From assembly GCA_905250025.1 (NCBI GenBank), contig CAJNOJ010000330.1:1-64000 (forward strand): a stretch of DNA of 64,000 nucleotides, written 5' to 3'. The position numbers and the translations under genes are program-made. This document shows, piece after piece, positions 12,543 to 23,220 of the stretch (the first letter of the stretch is position 1; each line of letters opens with the position of its first letter). The notes under the pieces are model-generated. The model made no database searches and was not told where the DNA came from. It worked only from the letters and a program-made list of their open reading frames with translations. Source of the stretch: Adineta ricciae (taxonomy: Eukaryota > Rotifera > Eurotatoria > Adinetida > Adinetidae).

Positions 12543-13178
12543 TTTCGTTTTCTTTTCAAGCTGTTCTTTCTTGCATAACATCATCGTCATTGTCAACGAC
12601 AATTGTTTATATTCTACATCTCAAGCTGCCTTCTTTCCTCTTTCATATATACATTAATATATGTGTGATCGATTCTATTCATTGAAGCACGCAAAATGTC
12701 TCTATCACACATTATTATTAGATTCTCAGTATGTGTGTGTATACCTATTATTCCGTCGTTCTCATCTGTTGTCGTATTACTGAAAGGTGCTAATGTACTC
12801 TTCAGCGTTGATTGTGTGAACTTTTTCTATTTACGTCTTGATAGTCGTAAGCATGATAAACACCCATCATCAGATCATTTGTCAATAGCAAACACACATC
12901 AATTGTTTCATTCGAATTTTCTCTCTCTCTCGCTAGTAAGGCATGCAAGACAGTTGACAGCTTTCTTTTCCTTATCAAACATACACACACATACAGATAG
13001 ATAGATATATATATAGAAAGTTAGATTATTAGTAGTGGTAATAATCATTATTGTCGAGCACTCTCGATAATGTTGCTCGTTGTCGTTCCCATTAGGTTCG
13101 ACAAGGCAAGAAAAAAGAAATACAAAAGATAGCAGACCAAAAGTGAATAATGATGAATTGCAAACCAGATTGCATCAC

Positions 13179-13225
<47 letters not shown>

Positions 13226-14220
13226 TATAAATATAATATACTGACATTTCATATGTTTCTTTCCTGCTGTCTCATTGAATTAGTACCCGAGAGGGATAAA
13301 GCAAGAAAAAAAGAAATGTAACTGATTCGCGTCATTTGTCTTATTTTACTGTTTCTTTTTTAGACTCAGTCGACATACAGCTTTGATGGCAATTCACCAA
13401 AGAAGGTATGTCATTTATATATATGCAAATGATTTGTGAAGAGAACATCAAGACTGTCTGTCCAGACAAGTTAAGAGAAATGATCATCGAGAAAGAGAAA
13501 CTTTGTCCTTCTTTTTTCCTCAGGCAAACAAATAAGCTTAGAAATAAATTGAGTTGTTTGAGCCGTTTGTTGAACAATGCAATGGCAAAGGAGAAAAGAA
13601 AAGAAGGAATAAGAATTTTGATTGACAATTGCACCTGTTTACTGTTTTTCTTTTTTTACAATTGCAAAGACTTAGAAATCAATGTTGGCTAGTATTAGAT
13701 TTCTCGCGTTTAATTATCATGTTATGAAAGGATATGGTCTGAGTTGAGACATAGAGAAGCAAAATCTTAACGACTAATTACCATGTTCGATCAAAATGAG
13801 AATAATCCAGAAGAGAAAGTTTAGTGATGACTAGCTTTGTCATTGTATAGTACATTCGCATTTCATTTCCGTTGATTTTGTCTACTATAGATGACAAGAC
13901 GTGCTGATCAAGACTGTATTGGAATTGATGATGAAGATAGCGGATGTGATTATGATTCTCCCGCTCATTCACCAGTCGATTTTACTGATGTTCCTCCCGG
14001 TCATGTATTTCATTATGAAGAATCGAATATGTCATATGATTCAGGATTCAGCACAGGTTCTGGTGAAGCTAATCATCAACAACGTTCAACTCACAGTCAA
14101 ACGTCTTCATCAGGATGTCACAGTGGTGTCGCTACGCGAAGTACTTCAACCAATTGTAGCAAATATCCTGCAGCCATCGATCTTGATGTTAATGCCATTG
14201 AAGGAGACCTCGGTTTCTAG
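12073..14220 (+). CDS. Unrecognised Ser/Thr-rich protein, multi-exon, interrupted by a scaffold join
   Basis: I do not recognise this gene. Three exons are supported. The first, from the ATG at 12073 to the join at 12447, encodes a Ser/Asn-rich, low-complexity N-terminus (MSNHHHPTTRSSTNLSNNLN; SYNLRSRTKLK; PPLTRAAAAS). Its donor is lost at the n at 12447. The second is a 42-nt exon at 13364-13405 (TQSTYSFDGNSPKK) between TTTTTTAG and GTATGT. The third, at 13891-14220, starts after CTACTATAG with MTRRADQDCIGIDDEDSGCD, then VPPGHVFHYEESNMSYDSGF, a Ser-rich stretch, and AIDLDVNAIEGDLGF before the stop. The last two exons are in phase 0, so they join cleanly. Whether the 12073 exon belongs to the same gene is inferred from strand, composition and position. 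Long introns with (AT)n tracts are unlike the short introns elsewhere in the window. Confidence 0.55.
12447..12447. other. Single-n scaffold join
   Basis: A lone undetermined base inside the coding exon that begins at 12073. The open frame ends five codons later (IVSR then stop), so sequence is probably missing here, including the exon's donor site. Other lone n positions in this window clearly mark contig joins. Confidence 0.7.
12486..12538. repeat. (AT)n microsatellite
   Basis: About 50 bp of almost pure TA/AT dinucleotide repeat in an intron of the unrecognised gene. A second tract of about 40 bp lies at 13183-13222. Confidence 0.95.
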
Positions 14221-14847
14221 TTTTTCTTTCTCTTACATTACGAATACCAATTGTATTACTACATCCGTTTCTTCTCTGCTTTTTTGATGTTGTTATTGTT
14301 GTTCACATGATCATCACACACTATGCGTGCCATCTTTCCCCGTCGTCTTCTTCTTCTTCTTCTTCTTCTTCTTGCTGTCAGATGTGTGTTGGTATACATG
14401 CTTGTCATTTTCTTCTTTGTTTTCTCCATGCACACATAATGCTTGTAAACCGAGTCACACACACATACACACATATATATATATACATACATACATATAT
14501 ACATCCAACTTGCACGACTCATTCTTTCTTTTTTCTGGTTCTTCTATGGCTCCTCGTCGTCTGTCGTCCCGTAATTTTCTTTTTGTCTTGTATTGGCTCA
14601 TTTCTCCCGAACTCTCCCTATCTTTTCTTCCTCACGTTAGACTATAATTTAAAACAAACATGATCTACGTCCGGTTCGATCGGTGCGTTTTTCTTTAGGA
14701 AAAAATGAAAACAAAAAAAAAACACTAAGAAGAAAAAATGCATTGATTAATGTATTATGTTGAACAAAAAAACACATTTTACCTTTTTCCGTTTTTTCTT
14801 CTTGCAGTTTTTGTTTGACTTCACTAGATTAGTTGGCTTCCCCGTTC
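14149..14847. repeat. Left copy of a ~0.7 kb near-identical repeat (haplotype A)
   Basis: Nearly identical to 14849-15525. It begins ACCAATTGTAGCAAATATCC in both copies and ends ACTAGATTAGTTGGCTTCCC in both. The pair includes the last 24 codons of the unrecognised gene and its 3' flank. Differences are a few substitutions plus microsatellite length changes: the (TTC)n at 14343-14371 is shortened in the other copy, and the CA/TA tract near 14458-14500 also differs. This looks like two alleles placed side by side across the n at 14848. Confidence 0.9.
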
Positions 14848-14848
14848 N

Positions 14849-15525
14849 ACCAATTGTAGCAAATATCCTGCAGCCATCGATCTTGATGTTAATGCCATTG
14901 AAGGAGACCTCGGTTTCTAGTTTTTCTTTCTCTTACATTACGAATACCAATTGTATTACTACATCCGTTCCTTCTCTGCTTTTTTGATGTTGTTATTGTT
15001 GTTCACATGATCATCACACACTATGCGTGCCATCTTTCCCGTCGTCGTCTTCTTCTTCTTGCTGTCAGATGTGTGTTGGTATACATGCTTGTCATTTTCT
15101 TCTTTGTTTTCTCCATGCACACATAATGCTTGTAAACCGAGTCACACACATACACACACATATATATATATATATATACATATATACATCCAACTTGCAC
15201 GACTCATTCTTTCTTTTTTGGCTCTTCTATGGCTCCTCGTCGTCTGTCGTCCCGTAATTTTCTTTTTGTCTTGTGTTGGCTCATTTCTCCCGAACTCTCC
15301 CTATCTTTTCTTCTTCACGTTAGACTATAATTTAAAACAAACATGATCTACGTCCGGTTCGATCGGTGCGTTTTTCTCTAGGAAAAATGAAAACAAAAGA
15401 AATACTAAGAAGAAAAAATGCATTGATTAATGTATTATGTTGAACAAAAAAACATTTTACCTTTTCCCGGTTTTTCTTCTCGCAGTTTTTGTTTGACTTC
15501 ACTAGATTAGTTGGCTTCCCCGTTC
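14849..15525. repeat. Right copy of the ~0.7 kb near-identical repeat (haplotype B)
   Basis: Second copy of 14149-14847, starting right after the single n at 14848. It repeats the C-terminal codons of the neighbouring gene (ending EGDLGF, stop at about 14920) without the rest of that exon, so it is not a second gene. It continues without a break into the coiled-coil locus. Confidence 0.9.
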
Positions 15526-15924
15526 TATTTGAAAAGGCGAAATGATTGTTTTCATAGAGAATATATTTGAGTACTTGAAGGTCAGCGAAGCAAAAATTTC
15601 AATGAGAAGAGATTCCAAGAAAAGTAGATTAAATTCTCTTTGCGAACATTAATGTCAATGTCGATCGTGCATTTTCAAGTGGATTGTTAGCAGAAAAAGC
15701 AAAACGATCTACTTAATCAACTTCGCATGTCACATTTCCGCACATTGATTTCCATGTGAACAAACATTCACGGAAGAAAACTTCGCGTATTATCAGGCTG
15801 AACAATCACGATTGTTTAAACTAATCTAATAACATCGGATGTGTATTAACAAATACAAGGAAAAAAAGCGAATCGCTGTTTAGTAGTGAAATTGCACAAG
15901 AAATTCGATGTCAATGGATCGAGT

Positions 15925-18900
15925 TCAATTGACGTCGATGGTATTGATGAATTTGGTGAATGAGAATTTATGCCGAACGTTGAATTCAGTGCGTGCAATC
16001 AATTGTTGAATTTCGACATTCCGATCTCGTTCTTCCCTAGAAATAGAATGAAATACTTGAGCAAATGATGAAGAATATCCCTTATGATTAATCAGATTTC
16101 ATGTTCTATTCAATGTAATATCTTCGAAGATCTTCTTCTTATCATTAAAAAGAATCTTTTCATGTTTAAAGAACTACTCGAGATGACAAATACGCCTTAG
16201 ATTTAAACATCCTCTCGAAAATCTAATTAGATTCTTCTTCAACATATCTTATATACAAGTCGAGAACAAATGAATTTGATTGTCAAACTACTCGAAACGA
16301 ACAATGGAGTAGAGGACGAATATGTTAGGTGCATAACAAGCTTTATACATGGACTGTGAGAATGTAAAATAACAATTACTTCCGATCGTCTTGCGTTCGC
16401 TTTCTCATTTGATTCATAATCTCTCGTAAATCGAGATTTTCTTCTTCGAGTATTTTAATTTGAACTTGTAATGATTCTTTCGTTGATTTCTCTTCGACAA
16501 AAAGTTGTTCGTATTCATCGATCTGAAACGAGAAAATCGTCGTTCACGAAGCAAGACGATCAACTGCATACTTTGCATTTCAATTCTTCGATGTATTTCG
16601 ATGAATCCGATATGCTGGTTTCCGTTCTAAACAGAACAATTGCATTCGAAAGGTAAATTCATTCCTTACCGTTGGTGGACGGACAGATTTTCGGATAGTT
16701 GACATTGTCGAAGACGATTCAATTCTTCTTCGAGAAGATTATTTCTAAAATTTCCGCATGAATGAATGTGTGACAGAAGATATTTGAGGAGGCATACTTG
16801 AAAATCAGTTCACTGTATTGTTTCGATTCATTCGATACCCTTTCTTCAACGGTTTGTTTTTCCCTGAGAATTTCGATGTTTTTGTATTGAATGTCTTGAA
16901 TGACTTTCTCTTTCTCGATAATGATCTCCTTTTTGTGTATTAATTCGTGTTTAACTCGTTCGACTTCCATTTGATATTGTTCGCTCAGACTTTGTAATTC
17001 ACGTTTTTCACGTTCGGTTTGTTCTCTAACAAGCAATTATACGAAACTCTTCACTATTCATAGAAGTTCACTCACAAACGAGCTTTGACCGTATGTAATT
17101 TGTTCTTATACTTCGCTGTGACACTTGCAACATTCTTAGCAACAGACTTCGATTCAAGATCGATTTGCACCTGAAGATCAAAAACTAATCCACTTTCTCC
17201 GAACATTGCCAAAGACAGATCATACCTTTTCCTCTTCTAATTTCTCACAACGGCGTGATATTTGATCGAACGCTGATTGTAAACATTCGAACTGCTGCGT
17301 TCCAGCTGTAATACGGCCATATGCATCGTCATATTTGGCTTTTAGAAATTTGACTTCATTTTCAAGAAGACCCGAACGCTGTCGTTCTCGCTCTATATCC
17401 GCACTGGAAGTTGGCTCAAGCTGAAACTCATCATTATGACTATCCATCGAACCGACTTAATAATCTTACCTTCTCTTTTTCATGCAATTGCTTCTTAGCG
17501 TGGTATAAATCCGCTTTCATCGTGTTCGAGTGCTCAAGGAGTTCATCGTAACGTTCACGCAATGTTGATAACTCTTTTTCCAGTTCAGAAATCTTTTTCT
17601 AAGTCAAGGGGAATTTGGTTTGATTACACTCAGCAAGCAATTGTTTACCTGACTGACCGAATCTTCTGTTGGATTATGGTTTCTAGACGAAGAGTAGAAC
17701 TGAATGAAGAATGACAACGAAATGACAGTTACTTTTGTGTCTGTTTTTCATTTCGAAATTCCATTCGAATTTGTTCGTTGTAGTCATCTAATCGTTGCGT
17801 GCACGTAAGCACATGTTTTCGCAAAATATCGCATTTTAGTTTCAATTTTTCCAGATGAAACTGAACATTTTCATCGGACGATTCGAACTGAAATAAATCT
17901 ATGCGAAGAAACTAAAGAGAAGATCGTTCGTTTACTCGTTGTTCAAGTTGTATTGCTTTCTTTTCGGTTAATTCTAATTCCTGACGAACACGATCGATTT
18001 CTCGATTCAATGGATGTTGTTCCATTGCTCCAACTGAATCTCCTTGCTCAACATCCGATGGTCGCTGAGATTTTTCTAACTGAGAATATACAAAACGGTG
18101 AAAAGTTTCCTAAAGTTTTTCTTTCGAGCTGTTTACTAAATATTTCAATAGATCATTTTCTTCTTGTTGTGCTGCTGATTTCAATTTCCATTCTTGCAAA
18201 TGATTTTCCGCGTGTCGAAGTTGTTCGAAAGCTTTTTGAACGGCCGAAGTCGATGAGTCTTCTACCTCCGTTTGCTGTTGATCTAGTTTCTCATTCACAG
18301 ATGTAAATGTATATTCAAGTTTCGCCCGAAGTGTTTCGATTTCACGTTGCAATTCGACATTTTCTTGTTGAAACTTCTTCAACAAGTCCGCCATGTCTAA
18401 TCGCATATCGTCAATTATGAACATTCTAAGTGCAAACTTACCTGTCGAGTAACTCTCCTGTAAGATTTGCTCTTTATTATGGTTCGTTGTACACGATTGA
18501 TCAATGATATGGATTAGTCGACTTATTTGTTCGTTTTTTTCTTGAACGATTTTATCGAGTTGTCGTTGAAATTCACTTTCGAGAAAGTGATTCTGATTCT
18601 CAAGCATCGTCACCTGTTCACCGAGATAATGAACATCACGATGAGCATAGTTGATCATCTCACGAATTTGCTAAACGAAAGAGACAAACATGACCGAAAA
18701 GTTCGTTCTTTCTCCAATCACACCTTAATTCCTTCGACGAAGTCTTTGTCATCAATTTGAAGGTCTTGAAATAGATGCCGAAAACGTTGAAGAATCGATA
18801 TCATCGCTTGCTCTTTCAGCCATAATTTCATGATGATTTCACGTTCTTGTCCATCGTGTAGATGAAATTCTCGTTCAATTGCTTTCATAACATCTTGATA

Positions 18901-19353
18901 TGAGAGCAGATCCTAACACAAAAATAACATTGAAATTGATGGCTAACGAAACATTCGTCAATGGAATTTTACTGTCAAACGAACAGATGTCGGACCCATT
19001 CGCACTTCACTTGTCTCGGAGGTAGATGAAGACAATGGTTGTGTGTAAATTTGTGATGCTAAGGGATTCTGTTGAACGAATTTATCTGTTAGATTGGAAT
19101 TGTCGTCCATGGGAGTTGTGCCTTCGTTTTCAATCTATCGAATCGCAAAAAGATCGTAGATTTTTTGTACGTTTCAATCGACTTCGACTCACTCTATTTG
19201 TTTGTTTTATTAATTTAATCTCTTGATCATCAGTATCAAATGCCTGGAAGAAAATAAATATTTTGACGATTCTTTTCTTTCGAATAAAAGGAAGTATATT
19301 TACAAAAAAAAAGAGAATTTGACTGACCTTCGATGGATTGCAATGTATAGCAG
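15925..19353 (-). CDS. Long coiled-coil protein (copy 1, complete 3' end)
   Basis: Multi-exon gene for an almost entirely coiled-coil protein of roughly 850-900 residues. No named family is recognised. In order: AIHCNPSK and AFDTDDQEIKLIKQTNR from two small exons (19328-19353 and near 19200-19243, joined in phase 0); [14 protein letters not shown] with its Met at 19110; [39 protein letters not shown]; many heptad-rich exons; [47 protein letters not shown]; and a last exon after a roughly 330-nt intron, ending [11 protein letters not shown]. The true start is uncertain, because exons continue upstream of the Met at 19110. The composition suits a centrosomal or ciliary scaffold, but that is only a guess. 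A second allelic copy lies at 29526-32755. Confidence 0.75.
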
Positions 19354-20124
19354 CTAAATAATAAAAAAAAAGAAACCGAGATGATTATTATATAATCAAT
19401 TGTTGAAGGCACACTTTCAAATAGGGAGCTTCTGATGAGTTTCGAATGAAATTGAGCGGCGGTACGCACGCGACTTCTTTCCCCTATAAGTTGATGTTCC
19501 TGTCGTCTGATATTCGATGTAAAAAAAATACGAATGAAGTCATAAGATGCTTAGACATTCTTATTTGTTCATCTATAGATTCTTTTCTCATGAAAAGAGA
19601 AAAAAAATGTCTTTATACGTTCGAAATTGTTGCTATTCGATACTTGTGAGATAAGAAACGGCAACAATATGTATAAGAAGAAAAATATGCGACAAAAAAA
19701 TGACAGAAGAGAGTAACTGAGAGATTATATAATCATTTCGAAGAACAACTCCATTCGTATTAGTGACAATCACCTTGATTAATGTAGACTAACAAGGATT
19801 GCTTATGAGATTTGTCGAGCAAATTCGATGGAACTTTTTTTTGTTCAAGTTGTTGAATATGAACCGTAGAATATCTTGTTTCTTCGTGTAAAATAAACAA
19901 GGCCATCACGTGAAAGTTCCTATCGGATCAAACGCTTGTGCTTCGTATCAGAGTTGTAATTTATCACAATAAGTCCATTGTTATCAATTACATGACTTTT
20001 TTGGTGGTCTTATCAGAAATGATAATTTACTAAAGCATAAGTCTCTTTTTTTTTTATTTAACTCCCAGTAAAATATTTTATCACAGCAAAAAACAAGCAT
20101 TGTAGGAGAAAGAGGAGGTGAAGT
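19354..20124. other. Region between the coiled-coil gene and DZANK1
   Basis: About 770 bp of AT-rich sequence between two minus-strand genes. It should hold the 5' end of the coiled-coil gene, possibly with one more small exon, and the DZANK1 3' UTR. Poly-A and poly-T runs are frequent. No other coding region is supported. Confidence 0.4.
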
Positions 20125-23013
20125 TTATGTTTTCAATGAGGAATGGTAATCGTCGGCCGTCCGCATTCCTGTATTTCCTTCGTAGTACGTCTTCACCTGA
20201 CGGTTAATCATTTTTTGCCCACGAGTGGATGCAATGACCTGTAACAAGTCTTGCCGATTGTATTTCGCTGCTAAATCGACGACGCTTCGTTTCTTGTCGT
20301 CCAACCAAGTCACATCACCACCATATCTGGAAAACGAAAAAAAACGATCGTTTGAATTTTTAACAAGCGTGCAATGTACTTGAGAAGGATTCGAAGTGCA
20401 TCCGTCGAATCAGAATCCAATAAGCAACATTCATGTAAAGCAGTTGTTCCTCGTCTAATGAAAAGAAAATACAAAATCTGGATTTTAACGGATTCATTCT
20501 ACTCACGGTCCCCGTTTATCTAATTTTGCGTCACCATCTCTAATCAATGTTTCTAAGCAGTCGAAATGCTCACTACGCACAGCTAATTGAACAGCTGTGT
20601 AACCATCCTTGTTTCGAGTGTTGGGATCTGCTTTTTTCTCTTTGATCAGACGTTTGACTTCGTCATAGATATCGACGTGTCGAGAAGATTTCGTCTTCTT
20701 ATCGTTTTTCCGTTCTAGTAGTTTGAGTAAAGCATGACTTGGCTTTAAAAATGACAGATAATAGAAAATTGAAAGACTCGTTCTATTCTTACACCCTCAG
20801 CATCGAAACCATTCGTTGATTGTGGCCGTTTTCTCTCCTTCTTTCGATGAGATTTTTCTCGTGTATATTCATCTGAAGAAGAAAACGATTAGATACATTC
20901 CAGGACTCGCTCAACAATCAAATACCATCTGAATTGAAAGTGCTCGGCAGTGGTGAGATACGATCGAGATTTACGGGAGAATATTCATCCTTTTGGTTGA
21001 TGAAAGCTGTTGATTGAGACAGATTTTCTGGTTTGAGAAAGACTGTTTGCACTATAATTTGTCGATCATTCTCTTGAACAGTTGCATGGATCATTTTGCC
21101 CATACGTGGTTGACCTAACATCAACAAAGAAATCTTTCGGATCATCCTGCTCGTTTGAACCTTACCAATCAACGCTCGAAAATCTGCTCGATTAGCCGCA
21201 AAGGCTTTCAAATGCGCACAAACATGATCTAGCTGTTGTTTCCAATAGCCTTTTCCTGGACTGACTGGTGTTAACACTGGATGACGTTCTTTAAACTCTT
21301 GATCGGCTTGTAATTGTTTATTTTGCGTTATCAATTGATCAACTTCTTTTGCACTTGGATAAGGTATACCTGATGTTTGTGTTGTTGCTTCACGTTTTGC
21401 AATCCAAGTTGATTGATTGTACAGATTTACTGGTACATTCACTACAGGAGGGTACACTGGTGGACGCGTTAAAGTCTAAATCAGAATTGATCAACATAGA
21501 TTTACGTTCTTCGTTTACCAGACTTACACTAGCAATCATCGATGAGGTCGAACCATTCATAGGATTTCGCGTCGATGCTTCAAGAACGCATCCACATGTC
21601 GAACAAAATTTTGCAGTTGGATCATTCGTTGCTCGACATTTTGTACACTGTAACTGTGTTAAGACTTTTTCCGGATGTGCACCACACCAATCACAAAATC
21701 GAGCATCGGTATTATTCACTCGTAAGCATTTCGAGCAAGTCATCAATGTTTGCGTCAGGACTGGTACCGATACAGATGCTCGCATTTGCTGAGAAAAGCA
21801 GATAGTGTACAGATCGTTAGAAGAAAGACAATGAATATTTACAGGTGTCGACGTCGGTATCAAGACACTTTCACAAATGTAACATGCGCGCAAATGTACG
21901 GGATTAGCTGATTTACAATGTGGACATATGATCGTACTCTGAAAGAAAGACTCGTAATAGCAGTTGATCGTGTTTCAACTAATACTCATACTTGACTCGG
22001 AACTTTGGGTTTCGATGATGGTGGCTCCAGTGGTTCTGTTGTTTCGCAAACAACACATCGATCGGAATTTAATGGAAGAGTAGATTTACATTTTGCACAT
22101 ACAGTCGCCTAAATGAGTCAATAATAAATTGAAACCGATAAGAATAACATTCTCGTACTGAATAAGTATTCATTTGGTTTTTGGTAAGTTGTTTCCAAGG
22201 TCGACCACATGATGTACAGAATCGCGTATAGAGATTATTCAATTTCGGCGCGAAGCAAGAGGAACATCTACCAACGAGAATTATTCGAGTGTTCAACAAG
22301 TTGCAAACACATACTGCAGGACTTCTGTTGGTCTCTGAGAATGAACATTGGCGTACGGCGATGAAGTATCTTGAGTAAATGAATTGGTTTGTAAACGAGA
22401 CATTGAATCTAAATAGAAACCTTCCATAGTTGCACAAACTACAAAAGAAAATATGATTTGTTTACCAGATAATTTTTGTTCATGATCCACATGGATTCTT
22501 TTCATCAATTCCTATGATAGACAAACAAGATTCTTCTCTTGTCTAATAAGTCAAATTTGTTCACTTACTTGTCGTTCCTGTTGTAATTCATACAAGTATC
22601 GGTTTTCATATTCATCGGATGATGCATGATCCGATGGAACAATCTTGATATCGAACACTTTGGTCACTACAGCACTTTCTCTAATTCCATTCCTGAAGAG
22701 AACTTCGACCTACATTTGAAATACTCACACGCGCAAACATTTACCGCGAGACTGCAATTGCTTTGACTGATACTTTTCCAGCAGTGGCTATCTCTCGTGG
22801 AATATAGAACGGTTTTCGGTATTGTATCGTTGAACGTCGGCTTGTCAATGTTATAAAAGCGTCAGGCTTGGTACCATCTAACGTATAATATAGGTCAACA
22901 TCGCTTGAGTGACTTCCGATTTCAATTAATGTATTCGTATCAATGAAAAACTGATGCCTTTGATCGACACGCAATGGAACTATGTATGGAGTAGATATTG
23001 AGCTAGAAATCAT
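20125..23013 (-). CDS. DZANK1: DZANK1-like double zinc ribbon and ankyrin repeat protein
   Basis: Multi-exon gene. The N-terminus, MISSSISTPYIVPLRVDQRH, followed by DVDLYYTLDGTKPDAF and KVSVKAIAVSR, is the beta-rich N-terminal domain typical of DZANK1 (human: YYTLDGSKPE...IQVKAIAV, from memory). The centre has zinc ribbons, visible as repeated CxxC pairs: CSKCLRVNNTDARFCDWCG, then CTKCRATNDPTAKFCSTCG, and FCTSCGRPW further upstream. A Trp/Lys-rich linker follows (GKGYWKQQLDHVCAHLKAF). The C-terminus carries ankyrin repeats; the exons around 20340-20720 encode units ending NTRNKDGYTAVQLAVRS-like helices, and the last exon has KRSVVDLAAKYNRQDLLQVI. In vertebrates DZANK1 works with dynein-related transport in ciliated cells (established knowledge). 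It is divergent from CDC45, with 207 bp between the two start codons. Confidence 0.9.
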
Positions 23014-23220
23014 TTTGTTTTAATAAACTGAAGAAAATTAGACGCATTTCAAAACATTTTTTGTGTCACAAAATTGGTTGTCAAGCGACATTAAACTCGT
23101 TGTCTAATTGGTTAACCAAACCGACCAATAGAGAATAAAAAGCAAGAGACAATAAATCGATACTAAACTTGTCATAGCTTTATTAAGAAATTGTACATTT
23201 TCAACGCTAGATCAAGTAAT
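23014..23220. promoter_or_regulatory. Bidirectional promoter DZANK1 / CDC45
   Basis: 207 bp separate the two divergent start codons. A perfect 12-bp palindrome, TTGGTTAACCAA, lies at 23108-23119, overlapped by ATTGG at 23107-23111 and followed by CCAAT at 23125-23129. The region therefore holds two CCAAT boxes in opposite orientation about 13 bp apart. This arrangement is typical of NF-Y-bound bidirectional promoters in animals; binding here is inferred. Confidence 0.65.

Noticed and set aside
14849..14987. Second short gene ending EGDLGF
   Set aside because: It is the repeated 3' end of the unrecognised gene, created by the n join at 14848; there is no start or upstream exon.
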